This document shows, piece by piece, positions 1 to 12,219 of a DNA stretch of 64,000 nt (positions are counted from its first letter, which is position 1; each line of letters begins with the position of its first letter). The translations under genes were made by a program, and so were the position numbers. The stretch is taken from assembly GCF_000003195.3 (NCBI RefSeq), contig NC_012875.2, forward strand, positions 11,808,174 through 11,872,173, in the 5' to 3' direction. Below the pieces are notes generated by a model. That model was given only the letters and a program-made list of their open reading frames with translations. It was not told the DNA's origin and made no database searches. Source of the stretch: Sorghum bicolor (Eukaryota > Streptophyta > Magnoliopsida > Poales > Poaceae).

Positions 1-1989
1 TTCACTCCTTAATTGGTATGCTATTAGAACATTTTCTTACCGCCTTCTTGCGTCTTTGAAATATAAGTTTTAGGATCTTTACCTTACTATGAAGAGAACG
101 ATAGTATCGCAAGTTGAGTGAAGTGTGAACCTTCAATGCTTAATTGGTTTGTTATTATGCTTACGCTTGATTTGGATCTTTGTAATGAGTGCAATGATCT
201 TGTGGGATTTCTCTATAATTTCATTTAGTTTATAGGCCTAGGTATAAGAATTAGTGAAATAAATAGTTGGGTTTTGGTTTTCTCTTGTTATCCTATCATA
301 TCTTTTCCGAGTATCCTGTCTTTATCAGTTAATAGCTCTATTCTGGGATCACCAAAAATCATGAGACAATTCTAGATGATAGTAGACTTCATGATTTTTC
401 TCTGACGAAAGGAATCACGCCCATAGCTAGTGTGGTTTGAAAGATACAAAAATCACAAGATGGTACAGATGGGCTGTCAAGAGTCTGGACCAGTTTCGGT
501 TAATTACTATTTGAGACAAATATAGCTATAGAATTTGGAAAAGTGTTCTATAGAAAAGTTGTCGACAATTTTCTAAGCTTTCCAACAGTATAATCTAGAA
601 CTCATTTGGATAAGTAGAACCTGAGATATGACATTTACACTTGGATGGTTCTGTTCTGTAATACAGTCGGGACAGTTTTGGTATGTTCTTTGTTCAGGCA
701 AATTAACATCAGAATCTGGGAAAAGGTTGTATACGAAAGTTGTAGAGAATTTCCTAAGCGTTTCAAAAATATAATGATCATCTCCAGATGAGTTAAGTAG
801 CTCGAGATATAACTTCTGGAATTTACTGCACCTTTGCGGAGACATTGTCAGGATGGAATTTAAGTTTGGCTATTTTACCTAAGCTTAAAGACAGAAACTA
901 AGGAGGTTTTGTACATGAAATTGTAGGGAAGTTCATAAGCTTTCTAATGGTATAAGCTACAACTCTATTGGATTCACAGAATAAGAGTTATGTCCATTTT
1001 ACTATGCTGGTGTTTTTCATATCACGAGAAAATTTCTGGATACCTGTTTGTTCTCTTGCACATAAGTCCTTTGGGATGTCAGAATGTTAACTTGTCTGGA
1101 AAATACGCGAGCTACCTTTCTTGTGCCCCCTAGTTGACCATTTTAAGAGGGCTAGCCTAATTAAAGGAGTTACAATGAGAAGGATTGGCTAATGTTGGAT
1201 CATATATGAGGATCACAAGTGTTCGGTGAATTTGGTTTTGTTTCAAGATATCATCTCTTTTAGAGAATATCAATGGAGGTATATGTCATTGCTGATACTC
1301 ATAGATTGAGAGCTATGCTTATGAGGATCAGATGACACCAAAGTCTACAAAGTTATACATACAATGTGAGAGTGAAACAACTTGATTGTGATAAAGGTAC
1401 CAATAGATGGAACATAGTGATGAAACCAACCTTGGATTAAGAGACTTGGTACAATGAATTTAAAAGACTATGATGTGTACCGTCCAAAAAGGATAGGAGA
1501 GCTAGTCCCTAGTGTTCCCCAATCAATGTCATCTTAAGGGGGTAGTACCTTGATCTCACGAGATGATGCATTTTAAAACTATATTGAAGAGATAATTGTC
1601 TTCTGAGATATCTTAGGGTTATGGTCATCTATCCTTGCCGTGCTACTGACATTGATCACTTGATGACAAGGAGTGTAGTGTCCCATGGATTAGGAGAATA
1701 ATATGACACCTCTCATGGATATGTGGGAAGATTATGATCATCTCGCCTTTGAAGAAAGATGCATAAGTCACAAAGTTAGTAGTTAAGATGGACTTCAATC
1801 AATTATGAATAATAGACATTCTGTGGAAAACCTTGATTCACAAGTTGTGATCCCGAGACATAAGTGCTTGCATTTGGAATACAAGCTGTGAAGTTGAAAC
1901 AGTGATCAATATCTTGCTCTTGTTTTCTCTTCTGGAATCCGTGCCTCTCTCGAATCTCGCGGACGAGATTCATTTTAAGGGGGTAGAAT
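1..1989 (+). other. Decayed 3' internal region of a Tekay-like gypsy element
   Basis: No open reading frame here resembles a retrotransposon protein. The stretch ends in a GGGGG-containing purine tract (about 1974-1989) directly before an LTR that begins TGTAACACCC, which is the arrangement at the 3' end of Tekay-type Ty3/gypsy elements. I infer that it is the degenerate or non-coding end of such an element on the plus strand, with its 5' part outside the window. A second purine tract followed by GTAGTACC lies near 1535-1550. Confidence 0.5.
478..1040 (+). repeat. Three diverged ~180-bp tandem units
   Basis: Three successive blocks share the order: a GTC/CAG-rich start, a GGAAAAG/GGAGG purine stretch, GAAAGTTGT-like sequence, TTTCTAAGC, TTTC(C/T)AA, and a closing GAGATATGAC-like segment. 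Equivalent points lie near 530, 711 and 894, giving a period of about 181-183 bp. The copies are well diverged. The GAAAGTTGT core also occurs in the LTRs of the young chromovirus in this window. Confidence 0.55.
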
Positions 1990-4903
1990 TGTAACACCCT
2001 AAAAAATTGCTTCTTTTGAAATAGGGCTAAAATAATTTAATTATGTATTTTTTGGCAAACATAGGAAAATAATTTTTATCATCAAATTAAAATTTATCAT
2101 AGGATTTAGCAACATTGTCATGTATACATGCTGGTGCATAAGATTTGATGCAATTTGCTTATTTCTCGTTGTGTGTTGATAGTGAGAAAAATATTTAAAA
2201 TATGTTTATTAGATCGATCTTCCTTTTTCGCATATATTTATCTTTTTCTACAATCAAATTCCTTGTCTCTCACATTAATATTTCGTCCATAGTCTCTCAG
2301 AATCTTCTTTTAAATCTAAGTCACTCCTTCAAGTTTCTCGTCCATCAGGAGATCTCTACAAAAGTTCTCGCGATTTTTTTTCGGCCTTTTTCTGTGAGCA
2401 TGATCTAAATTATCTCATCATGAGCTCCAAATACTTTATTTGGGTTCTTCATATTCCGTAATGTCTCTTATAATTTTTCCCTGAATTTTTGGAGCTCCCG
2501 GAGTATTTTTCGTGCCTTAAATATTAATTATGGTCTTTTCTAAAATTATTTTATGCACAAAAATAATTAAATTCAAAAATAATAAATCGTTCATTTTACC
2601 CTAATCCAACGTCATCATGATTCAAAGGCCAAATGTCGTTATTTACTAATGGGCTTTAATAATTAATTAGGCCTATTAATAAGTAATAAAGATGGAGAGT
2701 GCAACATTAATTAGTACCATATTACTAATTGATGTAGATGTGGAGAGCTTTCCTCCCTATATATACGTACCAACCCTTAGGAGGAACACAAAAATACCGT
2801 AAATGGAGCTCCTAGTCTGGGAATTCCACGGTAGTAAATTAGATTTTTTCGTCATCTCTCCAGTCCATAGCCTGTGATCATCATCATCTCTTCTGGTGCG
2901 TGACTCCCTTTTTGTTCAGTACTCATCATTTGTTTTGCTTCTTATTTTCTTTCCGTTCAATACTTGATCTCTCATTCAACAAGCTAAATATCAAGTCACG
3001 AAGGAACAAGCAGGATGCCTCCTTTTCATTTGCACTTGCCGCACGTCTAGCCCTCAAGATGAGCCCCTCTCCTTTTGTTGCCGCCTGCTGCTTGCGGAGT
3101 CCTGTGGCCTGTGTTCCAACTAGCCAGCAAATTGGACATATATGTTGCTACTCACGCCAGGCACATGGAGGCCAAGTTCCCTGCTCTGACAAGCCTGATA
3201 CAAGTTTAAAAGGCTGCCGTAAGCATCAACGTTTGCAGTTAAGCTCCTGGCTTCTATACTAATCCTTCCTTTATTCTCGGATAGGTCTATATTGATTTAT
3301 CAATCCAGCTCTGAACATAGTCATCCGTTTAAATCAAATTGCAGTCTGCATGTTACGATTACGTTCTCCCTCATGCAAGTTAAATACTCCCTTGTTATTC
3401 CGTAACATTCATAAATAAATGATAAAATATTATTAATATACAATATGTCTCAAATTAATTTTATTTTTAGTTTAAACATACTTGATAACTCGCCTAGATG
3501 CTCTCACAAGTTTATTTCTTTCGTAAAATAAATTTTAAATGACTTGAATAATAAGAGACATGTTTGCAAATAAAATACGACTAGTAACTCAACTTTATAA
3601 TTAAAATGTAAATTGACTAAATTGATATCCCTCACATGGTTTTGTAATTAGAATAAAACAGCATATAGCCTTCACTTTTGCAAATCTTTTGGTAGTTGTT
3701 TCTTTTACACTTTAGCTCCGATTAGCATGCTTTTCGTGTGTGTGTTCGTAGTAATGCGTAGATTAGTTTTTAAACCTTTTTATTGTTTGGTGTTTGTTCT
3801 AATTTAGTTCATTTGTTTGTTTCGTGTATGTTGTCTCCGTTTGTTTGTGTGTTGATGATCAATGATCGAGTTTAGTCGAAAAGCAGTTTTTCGTGATCAA
3901 GATCAGAGCCTTGGACAAGTGAGACCAGCAGGACCAAAACGATAAGCAAGAGCAATTGGATTAAGGCAAGTATAGTATTTAGATTCTATTTCTGTGGCCA
4001 TGATCCTGTGACTAGATTAATGTTAAGCAACAAATGATAAAAATGACTTTTTCGTAACTTGATGATTTGTCTGTATGTGAGCACCCGGGACAACAGTGCA
4101 ACCATGAGGGCTATAATGGCTCTGGCTTTAGCTCAGTATGAAGACTTTTTCTAGCTTGTTAGAGGTTACCTGAAAGGGCGGAGGGGCTGAACTGACACGG
4201 GTATAGTGCGAGCCCTTGTCCCTATGTGTATAGGCTGCGCGTCATTGTGCCATTCGGAAGGGGGGTATCTATATCTGCTCACGAAGGAAACCTTGCAGCC
4301 CTAACATGTTAGACGAACTTTTGAAAGACTTCATAGTGATCCCTGTCGACCTCCCTAGGAAGCGGGTTAAGAGACTAGCTACCTCGGGCGAAAGGGTAAA
4401 TCATGACTCATGGGTAAAGATGTACAACCTCTGCAAAGTGTTAAAACTAGTATACTAGCCGAGCTCACGGTCAGGGGCGGCCTTGGGGACATCTACATTA
4501 AGGGTGATGATTCTTGTGTGTTAAAATACTCATTATTTATTATTTAATGCTTTACATTACTTATGTCACATTGATCATGAGATTGTGGGAGCTATACAAT
4601 CTAGTTGCTATACTTGTGGAGTTCGACATGGACTCACACTTGCTATTTCCCCCAAACCTGAGGAGAAGTTTAGGCTTGTGATCAACCAGTCAGTTTGGAT
4701 CCTGTAGAGAGAAGTTAATACCCAAAGTTTGGAGTTGTCTATCCGTTGTTTGTTATCAAAGGTATTCTCTTTTATTATGTACGTTATATAATTTATTTAT
4801 TATCTTTTGATATTACCCCTTATTTGTAGCTATATGTGAGATTTGGCTTCTAAGACTCACATATGGTGCATATCTGGTTTTGTCCTTAAAATCGGGTATT
4901 ACA
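1990..4903 (+). repeat. 3' LTR of a Tekay-like gypsy element
   Basis: The sequence starts TGTAACACCC right after a polypurine tract and ends GGGTATTACA, so both ends have the TGT...ACA form. At 2,914 bp it is in the size range of Tekay-clade LTRs. A TATATATA box lies at 2758-2765 and fits a U3 promoter. The next five bases, GTATG (4904-4908), are the presumed target duplication; its partner and the 5' LTR lie before base 1. The sequence to the right is a copia element, so this element is nested in it. Confidence 0.7.
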
Positions 4904-6739
4904 GTATGGCCATCAAAATCTTTTGAGTCTCACTTATGATGGTCATATCAATGAAAATCTATGTGGTGATCTATCTACCTTGGCGGTGGTATGTTTCCTT
5001 TGCACAATTTCAGTTGTTGCAAATTTATGATGCCTTGACCAAGGTATAGGATTAACTCCTCTTGACTCTCAAACCGATTCAAATGCACTTTGTAAGTAAT
5101 TTGAGTACTTGCTGCATATATTAAGGGGGAGCCCATTCTATATCTTGTGTCTTTGAGACTAACCTTTTCTTCTAGTGAATTTGTGTAATCTCTCGGTGAG
5201 AATAATTTTCTCATGGGTATGCTACATTAACTCAATCCAAATGGGTAAAGTTATCTCTCACATTTACTTGGATTGCAATTTTACCTCTTAAGTAGCTACT
5301 ATCGATAATATAGCTTAAATTCCCTTATTTGGACTTAATTGACCGAAAAGTGCATATGTTCTTGCCTCCCACTTATATATGTATGCACTATCAAAAAGGG
5401 GAAACTTAGTCTATATTATGAGGTTTTGCAATTAGTGACTTACATGCCTTTCACATCCAAAAGGTCACTAGTTGTGAAACTCTAGCATGTGCAATTTGAT
5501 GCTATCTCTTGTCTTGTGAGCATTATTTAGGTGACAATATGAGATAAAAGCATCCATTCCAATTGGCATCAACTTTTGAAGATTTCTTCAATTGGTGTCA
5601 AAATTGTGAAGATCATATTTCAATTGGTATTGGTGGATAATCTTTCAATCTGGCATATCAAGAAATATGTCTTCATTTGGTATCTCCAAATGACAACAAG
5701 AGCTGGCAATGGAGTTCCAACTGCAATCAAGCACAAGTTTATGATATCTCCTATGATCAAGAGAGATGGGCACAAATGAAGTCTTTTTGCATTTTGCCAA
5801 GCCCATCAAAGCACTAAATTCATAATATCACGATCACAGTGGAGATTATGAAGTTTAGAACAAAGGTATATCGCTCCATGAACTCTTGTATTACCTTTGT
5901 GCATTTAGGCCCTTACATGATAGTGTGTCCATGTGTGTGCAATATTTGAGCCACACCATGAGTTTGTTCTTATGGTGACGATTAAAGAATGATTTAGATA
6001 CTTGGTTGATACCTCTTGTGGTGATAAAGTGAGTTTGTCTCATGTTAGAACTATCATCTAAGTGAGGTATGAGCTAAATATACTAACTTCGCAAGAATCT
6101 TGACTTAAAGTGTTGCATACTTGGTTTGGTAGAAAACTTAGGAGAGAAATCCTATATGCTAAACTTTTACCTACCTCTTGCCCTCACTTGTCTACCATTA
6201 TTTCTTCCTTTCGGTAAAAAGATCCTTTTTGGAGATTAATGCCAAAGGGGGAGAAATATTGGGAGGGAGTGTAAGGAAGGAGAGATTGATATGTGGATTG
6301 AAAGGGGTAAAGGGGAGGCATATAAGATTTTTCAAAATTTTGTGTGGTGTGTGCAAGGATAGTTGATGATCTTGATAAGGACCACTTATGCTAGTGTGTG
6401 ATGTTCTTGACTTGAGTGGTGGTTGCCTTTTTTCTGTGCTGCTCTAGCAAGTGCGGCAGTGCCGCCCTCTGCTGGCCAGCAAAATTTGTGTGCATGACTT
6501 GCCATGAGCATCACGTTTATCATGTTGGCACCTTGCACCCCACGGATGCTAAGATATAGAAGAGTTCCCACACTTCATCTTGAATATGTGCATTTGGCAT
6601 TTGAGGCCAAAATTTGAAATTACATTCTATGCACACATTTAGGAGGAGCTCACTATATCATAGGATTCAAAATCTTAATGTTTATCAATCTCGTGTAAGC
6701 TTTAATTGTGTTGTCATCAATCACCAAAAAGGGGGAGAT
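4904..6739 (+). mobile_element. 3' internal fragment of a SIRE-like copia element
   Basis: This non-coding stretch runs from the end of the gypsy LTR to the polypurine tract AAAAAGGGGGAGA (about 6726-6738). It holds a second purine-rich block (CCAAAGGGGGAGAAA, about 6241-6257), which is typical of the region downstream of pol in SIRE/Maximus copia elements. No pol-derived reading frame remains, so the coding part is left of the window, beyond the nested gypsy element. The assignment rests on the LTR type and the purine tract. Confidence 0.55.
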
Positions 6740-9287
6740 TGAAAGTCCATCTAGCCCTTTGTGGGTTTTGGTGAATTGAATGACAACATAATTAAAGGTC
6801 TAATAAGTTCGCTAAGTGTTGAACAGGATATTGAGTCTATTGCATATACTTGTGGATTGTGTATGAACAAGTATATGCAAGGCTCAACAAGCAGGCAAAC
6901 TTGATGATATGCCACATAGTGTTGAAATGAAGGCCAATTTGTGTATTTGTATTGGAGGATTATGGAAACAATCTAGCTCAAGCAAAAGACAACAATGCAA
7001 ATGAAATCTATGGAATGGCCTCTATGTTGTGGGATATTCATAGCATCATGAGAAAGCAAGCATACTTGGAAAATGGCAAAAGAGACATGAGTCGATGTTC
7101 TTGGATTGGTCGCTACAATGGCTTGCTTTTCATGAACAAGAAGAGTTTGATAGTGAACTAGGTTTGATCAAGCTAGAAGTATGAAGATAAAGATTGAAGT
7201 GAGTATTGAGTGTCAAGCCAAAATAGAGAGGATAAAGAACTATGAATTGGCTTGACCATATTGATGCTGATCCATATATGTCTCTATGTGAGTCAAACTG
7301 AAGCTTGATTGATCTCAATATTTATATCTAGAAGATATTCAAGCAAGCATCACGATATTGAAGAAATGGTTATTCAATGGATGCTTAATATGATATGACT
7401 TGTGTATGGCTTGATAAGGTGAAGATAGAAAGGAAAGGGCTTCGAGGGACTAAGCGGAGGTGAAGGGATAGCGACGGCTTAAGGACCGAGGTACCATGGC
7501 TAAGGTGAAGAAGAGAGTACTTGCATTGAGTCGAGGAACTAATCAAGCTATGAGGAGTCATATTGTGTTGAGAATCAAATCATTAGTAGAAGTGACTTGA
7601 AGCCATGGAGGTGAACTCATATGTGTTGAAATGGGTCAAGTCACATGCTCAAGGTATGTTTGCTCAAAGAAAGGATACAAAGTTGATTGCAACCCTTCAT
7701 AGAGTAATATTGAGCAGAAATGGCATATGAAGACACTGAAGACTCAAGTAATCAAATTAGTTATATTCTCTTGTTCTTGAGTATAGGTATGTCATACTAT
7801 CAAGGGGGATGCAATACGAATGATAGACAAGTCTCAAGTGCTCAAACTAACTGAACCCAAGTGCTAACAAGAGAGAAAACATTTAGCACTGCACCTGCAC
7901 AAGTTGATCTTGGAGCTTGTTCTCTGCAGGGTTGGATATGCCTCGAAACAAGCTTTTCGAAAAGTCCAAGATCACTGCAAACGGAGCTTGGAGTAAAAAG
8001 TTATGGCTTTTTTCGTAAGGTGACCTGTGCTGTTTTTACAAGGGCGGCAGTGCCGCACATGATGGGCGGCAGTGCCACCCCTGTATAGTCACAACGGCTA
8101 GTTTTTGAATCCTAACGGGTAGTTTGAGTGGGATGAGTATATATACCCATCCCACTGTTTCTGGTCGTGCTGCTGATGCTCCAGACTTTCCAAAGCCATT
8201 CCAATGCCTCTACCCAACCCTCCCTTTGTGAGAGTAAAGTGCTTAGTGCATGATTAAGAGTTGGAGCTGTGTGATTAAGTGTTTGTGAGTAGATTAGAGC
8301 AATCGTAACCTTGAGCACTTCCTGGGCTTCGTCAATCTTCATTGTGCATTTTTTACTCTTGGAGGTGAAGCCTCCTAGACGGCTAGGCATCGCCTGGCGA
8401 GCTCCCGTGCTTGTGGTGAGCAGCGGGACAGTTTGTAAGCCTCTATTGCAGCTAGTGAAATCACCCCTCCTTCAAGAGGAAACACTCTTGTTTGGAGAAC
8501 GAGGGAAGGGCAAGCCTTGGTGGCAAGACGGTCCTTGTGTGGGCACCTCAACAACATGGACTTAGGCCAGCCTTAGTGGCGACGCCGAACCACGGGATAA
8601 ATATCATGTGCTGATTTACATTCTTGCATTGCTATTACTGTCGTCATAAAAGAGTCGCCTTATGTGACGGAAGTGTAAATACCGTCACAAAATGTTGGGA
8701 CATATTGTGACGACTTAGCTTGTTACCGTCACATTTCCATTTTGTGACGATCGTTTTGTGACGCTACACGTGACGGTGCTGTGCCGTCATAAGAATCTTT
8801 TTATGACAACATTTAAGCTTTATGTGACAGACTCTTGTTGACATAAAATCCAACTTTTTTTGTAGTGTGATTGTAGCGTTTGTGGCCGATCTACTTGGAA
8901 GTACTTGTTCTGCTGCGTATATCTATTATTCAGTGACTAACATAGTTGCAGGAAGCTAGGAAATTTATCTGATCTAAATTCCCTTGGTTGAATTTTGAAT
9001 TGTACTAAGTTTCTCCTGCGTAGGCCGGCAGTGCCGCCCTCCAAGAGCGGCAGTGCCGCCCTCTAATCTGATAGAGTTTTTAGTTAAAACTTTGCAGATT
9101 TGTCACTGGATATCTCTAGTATATCTTCACCAAGTTTGGGCTGTGTTGGACTCACGGTTGCAAGAAGGCAGTGCCGCCCTCAAAGAGAGGCAGTGCCGCA
9201 CTGAGTTTTAATTTCTATTTGAGCAGAATTTTTGTAGGCCTATTCATCCCCCCTCTAGGCCTCCTAGGCGACATCAAGGTCCTTTCA
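6740..9287 (+). repeat. 3' LTR of the SIRE-like copia element
   Basis: The LTR begins TGAAAGTCCATC directly after the polypurine tract and ends AAGGTCCTTTCA, giving complementary TGAAAG/CTTTCA ends. The following ATTAT (9288-9292) is the likely target duplication; its partner is outside the window. A TATATA box at about 8138-8145 may be the LTR promoter. The LTR carries several copies of a near-palindromic GGCAGTGCCGCC motif and a small CACTA-like insertion near 8640-8867. It lies inside a gypsy gag gene. Confidence 0.75.
8640..8867 (-). mobile_element. Small CACTA-like insertion in the copia LTR
   Basis: About 230 bp holding many short inverted copies of TGTGACGG/CCGTCACA. On the minus strand it begins CACTACAAAAAAAGTTGG, a good CACTA-type terminus at 8867. 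I could not find a matching CACTA terminus on the left, and the left border near 8640 is approximate. It is read as a non-autonomous or truncated CACTA derivative, not a gene. Confidence 0.45.
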
Positions 9288-9292
9288 ATTAT

Positions 9293-9770
9293 TAGTATTG
9301 CAAAGATCACTCCACCAAAACAAAACAAAATTAGTAAACTCACTAGTAGCAAGTTCAACTCTATGCTGAGCATGAACATTATGAGAATCAAATTTTTGCT
9401 GAACAGCAAGCTCCCAATCTAAATATGCCTCAGAATCTACAGTACGAGCAGAAGGAGATAGGTTAAATCTAATTTTAGCCAAAGGATCATTATTACCATG
9501 ATTATTACCTCCCATACTTCGATGATTGAAGTTATAGCGGCGACGGTTGCGTGTATCACTGTCAGCATCCACATCTTCATCATCAAAAACATTTGCATCT
9601 TCATTATCATCATGATGAGATGGAGGGCGTTGCTCGATCTGTTCAATACGGGTGACCAGATTTTTGATATTGCATGTTAACTTGTTCATAAGATTACGTT
9701 GTTCAGAGATGAACGTTGTAAGATTACCCTTGGACACACAATCATTAAAATCCTTCGAAGATCCTACCAT
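9293..9770 (-). pseudogene. Ty3/gypsy gag, N-terminal fragment (truncated)
   Basis: The reading frame starts with Met at 9770 and stays open until it runs into the copia LTR. It encodes about 158 residues of gag. An acidic/basic middle is followed by the capsid-like signature YLDWELAVQQKF and ATSEF..F..FWWSDL, which is typical of Ty3/gypsy retrotransposon gag. The copia insertion at 9287/9288 cuts it off after the FWWSDLCN segment, and the last residues come from the target duplication and LTR. The primer-binding site and 5' LTR of the same element lie to the right, on the same strand. The exact gypsy clade is not determined. Confidence 0.7.
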
Positions 9771-9955
9771 TGTTAGAAAATAGGAAAAGACAACACTAAA
9801 GCATTATCCATATCACCTAAAAGAAATGAAGTGGTGCTGGTGGTGAAAGTGGAATGTAAAATTACAAGCGGCTTACCACCGTCTTACAGGTGTTCGTACC
9901 AAAGTCAAACAAGAGAAAAACCAAATTGACGAAACAATCTGTTGTTGAGCGTGGG

Positions 9956-11078
9956 TGTCGGCATCTAGACTCGCGGTCTAGGCACTAACAAGTATAAGTC
10001 TGCGTGACTGACCAAGCTTGGATGGTGATGCAAGTGAGACACAGTGGGTTTATACTGGTTCGGGCCAAGGATGCCCTACGTCCAGTGTGGCGGTGAATTC
10101 TGTATAACCTTGCACCCAAAGGTGCTTGCAGTAGGGGGTACAAGCTGGATGCGAGAGAGGGCTATGTCCCAGGTCTCGGCTTGGTGTGGACAGAGTGCGG
10201 GTTGTTGCTCTGTGAAAGAGTGTTGTGTGCGTGTGTGTTTTTCTGAACTTGTCCCCTCTCTCTAGTTGTGAACCCTGGCTCCCCTTTTATAGTCTCAAGG
10301 GGAAGACAGGTTTTTACAAGAGTAGATTTCTTCTGTTGAATGGTGAAACCACAGTTCCGACCCTGTTGAGGCTGGTCCGTTTCGTCCTTGAGGGATGGTT
10401 GATGGCACGGCTACTCCTGTAGAGGGTTACCGAACCCTGTAGGGGTCGCGGGGGTCGGATCGCCGGTACTGCTGCATATCTTGTCAACAGTGGGAAATGA
10501 CCACAAACAGTGGTGCTGATTTACCTCGGCCATTCCCTTTCTCCTGTGCGGTAGTGTGCTACAGTGAACAGGGGTAAGGGTGTATAGTGACGGAGGTAAG
10601 GCCACAGTGACCGGGGCGGTTGAAACAGTCGTCGCCTTGCCCTGCCGCGTTATGGGGGCCGTCGCGTCTATCATGTCGCGGGTACGGGCGCCGTGTGGTG
10701 GAAGTCTTTCTACTCAGGCGGAGTGGGGTCCGGCGCCCGAGCCTGGACGGGGTCGGGCGAGGCGGAACATGCGTCCGAGGCCCTGGGGGGTCGGGCGAGT
10801 CGGAACTTGCGTCCGAGGCCCTGGGGGGTCGGGCGAGTCGGAACTGGCGTTCGAGGCCCTAGGGGGTCGGGCGAGTCGGAACTTGCGTCCGAGGCCCTGG
10901 GGGGTCGGGCGAGTCGGAACTGGCGTCCGAGGCCCTGGGGGGTCGGGCGAGTCGGAACTGGCGTCCGAGGCCCTGGCGAGTCGGAACTTGCAACCGAGGC
11001 CCTGATGATTGCGGTTAGTATATTTCTTTTCATTTTTTATTGCTCTGATTTGGGTATCCCTTATTACGGAACCCAACA
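9956..11078 (+). repeat. Solo LTR (1,123 bp) with duplication GTGGG
   Basis: The sequence begins TGTCGGCATC and ends GAACCCAACA. It is flanked by a perfect 5-bp direct repeat GTGGG at 9951-9955 and 11079-11083. There is no primer-binding site, polypurine tract or internal domain, so this is a single LTR left by recombination. It contains the phrase TTTATACTGGTTCGGGCC, common in grass gypsy LTRs, and a 38-bp tandem array near its right end. The orientation is not certain. Confidence 0.75.
10750..11003 (+). repeat. 38-bp tandem repeat array, ~6.7 copies
   Basis: The word TCGGGCGA recurs at 10753, 10791, 10829, 10867, 10905 and 10943, exactly 38 bp apart. A shortened last copy ends near 11003. 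Units differ by single bases (for example ACTTGCGTCC and ACTGGCGTCC). The array is strongly GC-rich in an otherwise mixed LTR. Because 38 is not a multiple of three, long open frames appear in several frames; they are artefacts of the repeat. Confidence 0.9.
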
Positions 11079-12205
11079 GTGGGTAAATTGCAAGATGAAT
11101 CTATGCTGATAGAAGTATATGTGGAGCTTTGGAAAGGCAGACAATAAACAACAAGGAGTAGCAATTAACGAATACAGATTTAGCTAAGTTCAATAAGTAT
11201 CCAGAGGACAAATCACAATTGCTGGCTAAGACATGTCTAGATGTAGCGCAATAAGGTGAAACAAAGTACGATAGAAAGAACTCAGCGAACAAGCAAATAG
11301 AGCGGATTTTTCTTTTTTCATGAATTTACCTCAAATTTTCTAAAAATGCACTAGTAGGAATCAATTTTTTTTATTTTTTCACTATTTTTTATATTTTTCT
11401 CCAAACAAGGACCACAAAAGATGTAACCAAAAAAAATAGAACCTACAACTGAGGTCAGATGTAGTCTACAAAAATTCAGCAAGTTCTCTAAAAAGCATGC
11501 AAAACCCTTGACAATTTTTTTCTTTATTTTCCTAATTTTAAGCAGTTTTGATGAGACCAAACAGGGCGAAGCCGAGTTTGGATCGGGTCCAAATGGTGTC
11601 AAGCAACTGCTGTAAAAATTTCAGATTTTTCTGATAAACAAGCGAAAACTTATGCCTGTTTTACCAAAGGTATCTCAAGTTATGTTGTTTTTCGGAAGGC
11701 ACAACATGGCGGCTACGGCAGTTAGGGCAAAGCGTCCCTAAACTTCAACACCAATCATAGGATGAATCGTCCCTGTGACTAACAGCAGTAGGTATTCGGC
11801 TGATGATGTAAGGAGGGCTGTGATGCAGGCAAAAGAACAGCGGCTGGCAACCTATTATCTACGGTTAGTGCGGCGGCGAGAGATCACACAAGGCAGCTAG
11901 CGGGGGCAAGTCGAGTAATATGGTGGCTTCGACTTGCTGTTTGGGAACATTGGATGAGATAGCGGCGGAAACAAAGAACAACAATGGTGCAGTTGAACTA
12001 CGACGACAAACACAACCGAAACCAGCAAGTAGACTCAAGCACGGATACAAACTCAACAAAGTAATTTTGAAAACGAAATTGCAAGGGACAACGGGTGATA
12101 GGACAACGGAAATTGAAATATTTTTTTGGGCTTTTTGTAGACTATAGGTAACGAACAAATATGAATCTAGGGCAAATGAGATTATACCTCGCAGTAAATC
12201 TGAAA

Positions 12206-12217
12206 GATCTGATACCA
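12206..12217 (-). other. Primer-binding site of the gypsy element
   Basis: On the minus strand the sequence reads TGGTATCAGATC, close to the initiator-tRNA-Met site TGGTATCAGAGC used by many Ty3/gypsy elements (one mismatch near the end). It lies two bases from a TGATGAGG sequence that would be the LTR edge, and upstream of the gag fragment on the same strand. Confidence 0.65.
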
Positions 12218-12219
12218 AT

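Larger units (their letters stand above)
9771..12205 (-). other. gypsy 5' leader, interrupted by a solo LTR
   Basis: This is the untranslated leader between the primer-binding site (12206-12217) and the gag start (9770). Without the solo LTR at 9956-11078 and its duplication it is about 1.3 kb. It is AT-rich with scattered short frames of no recognised family. I see no gene in it. Confidence 0.5.

Noticed and set aside
10580..11109. Long overlapping reading frames on both strands in the GC-rich stretch
   Set aside because: They run through a 38-bp tandem repeat whose period is not a multiple of three; open frames arise in several registers and have no family likeness.
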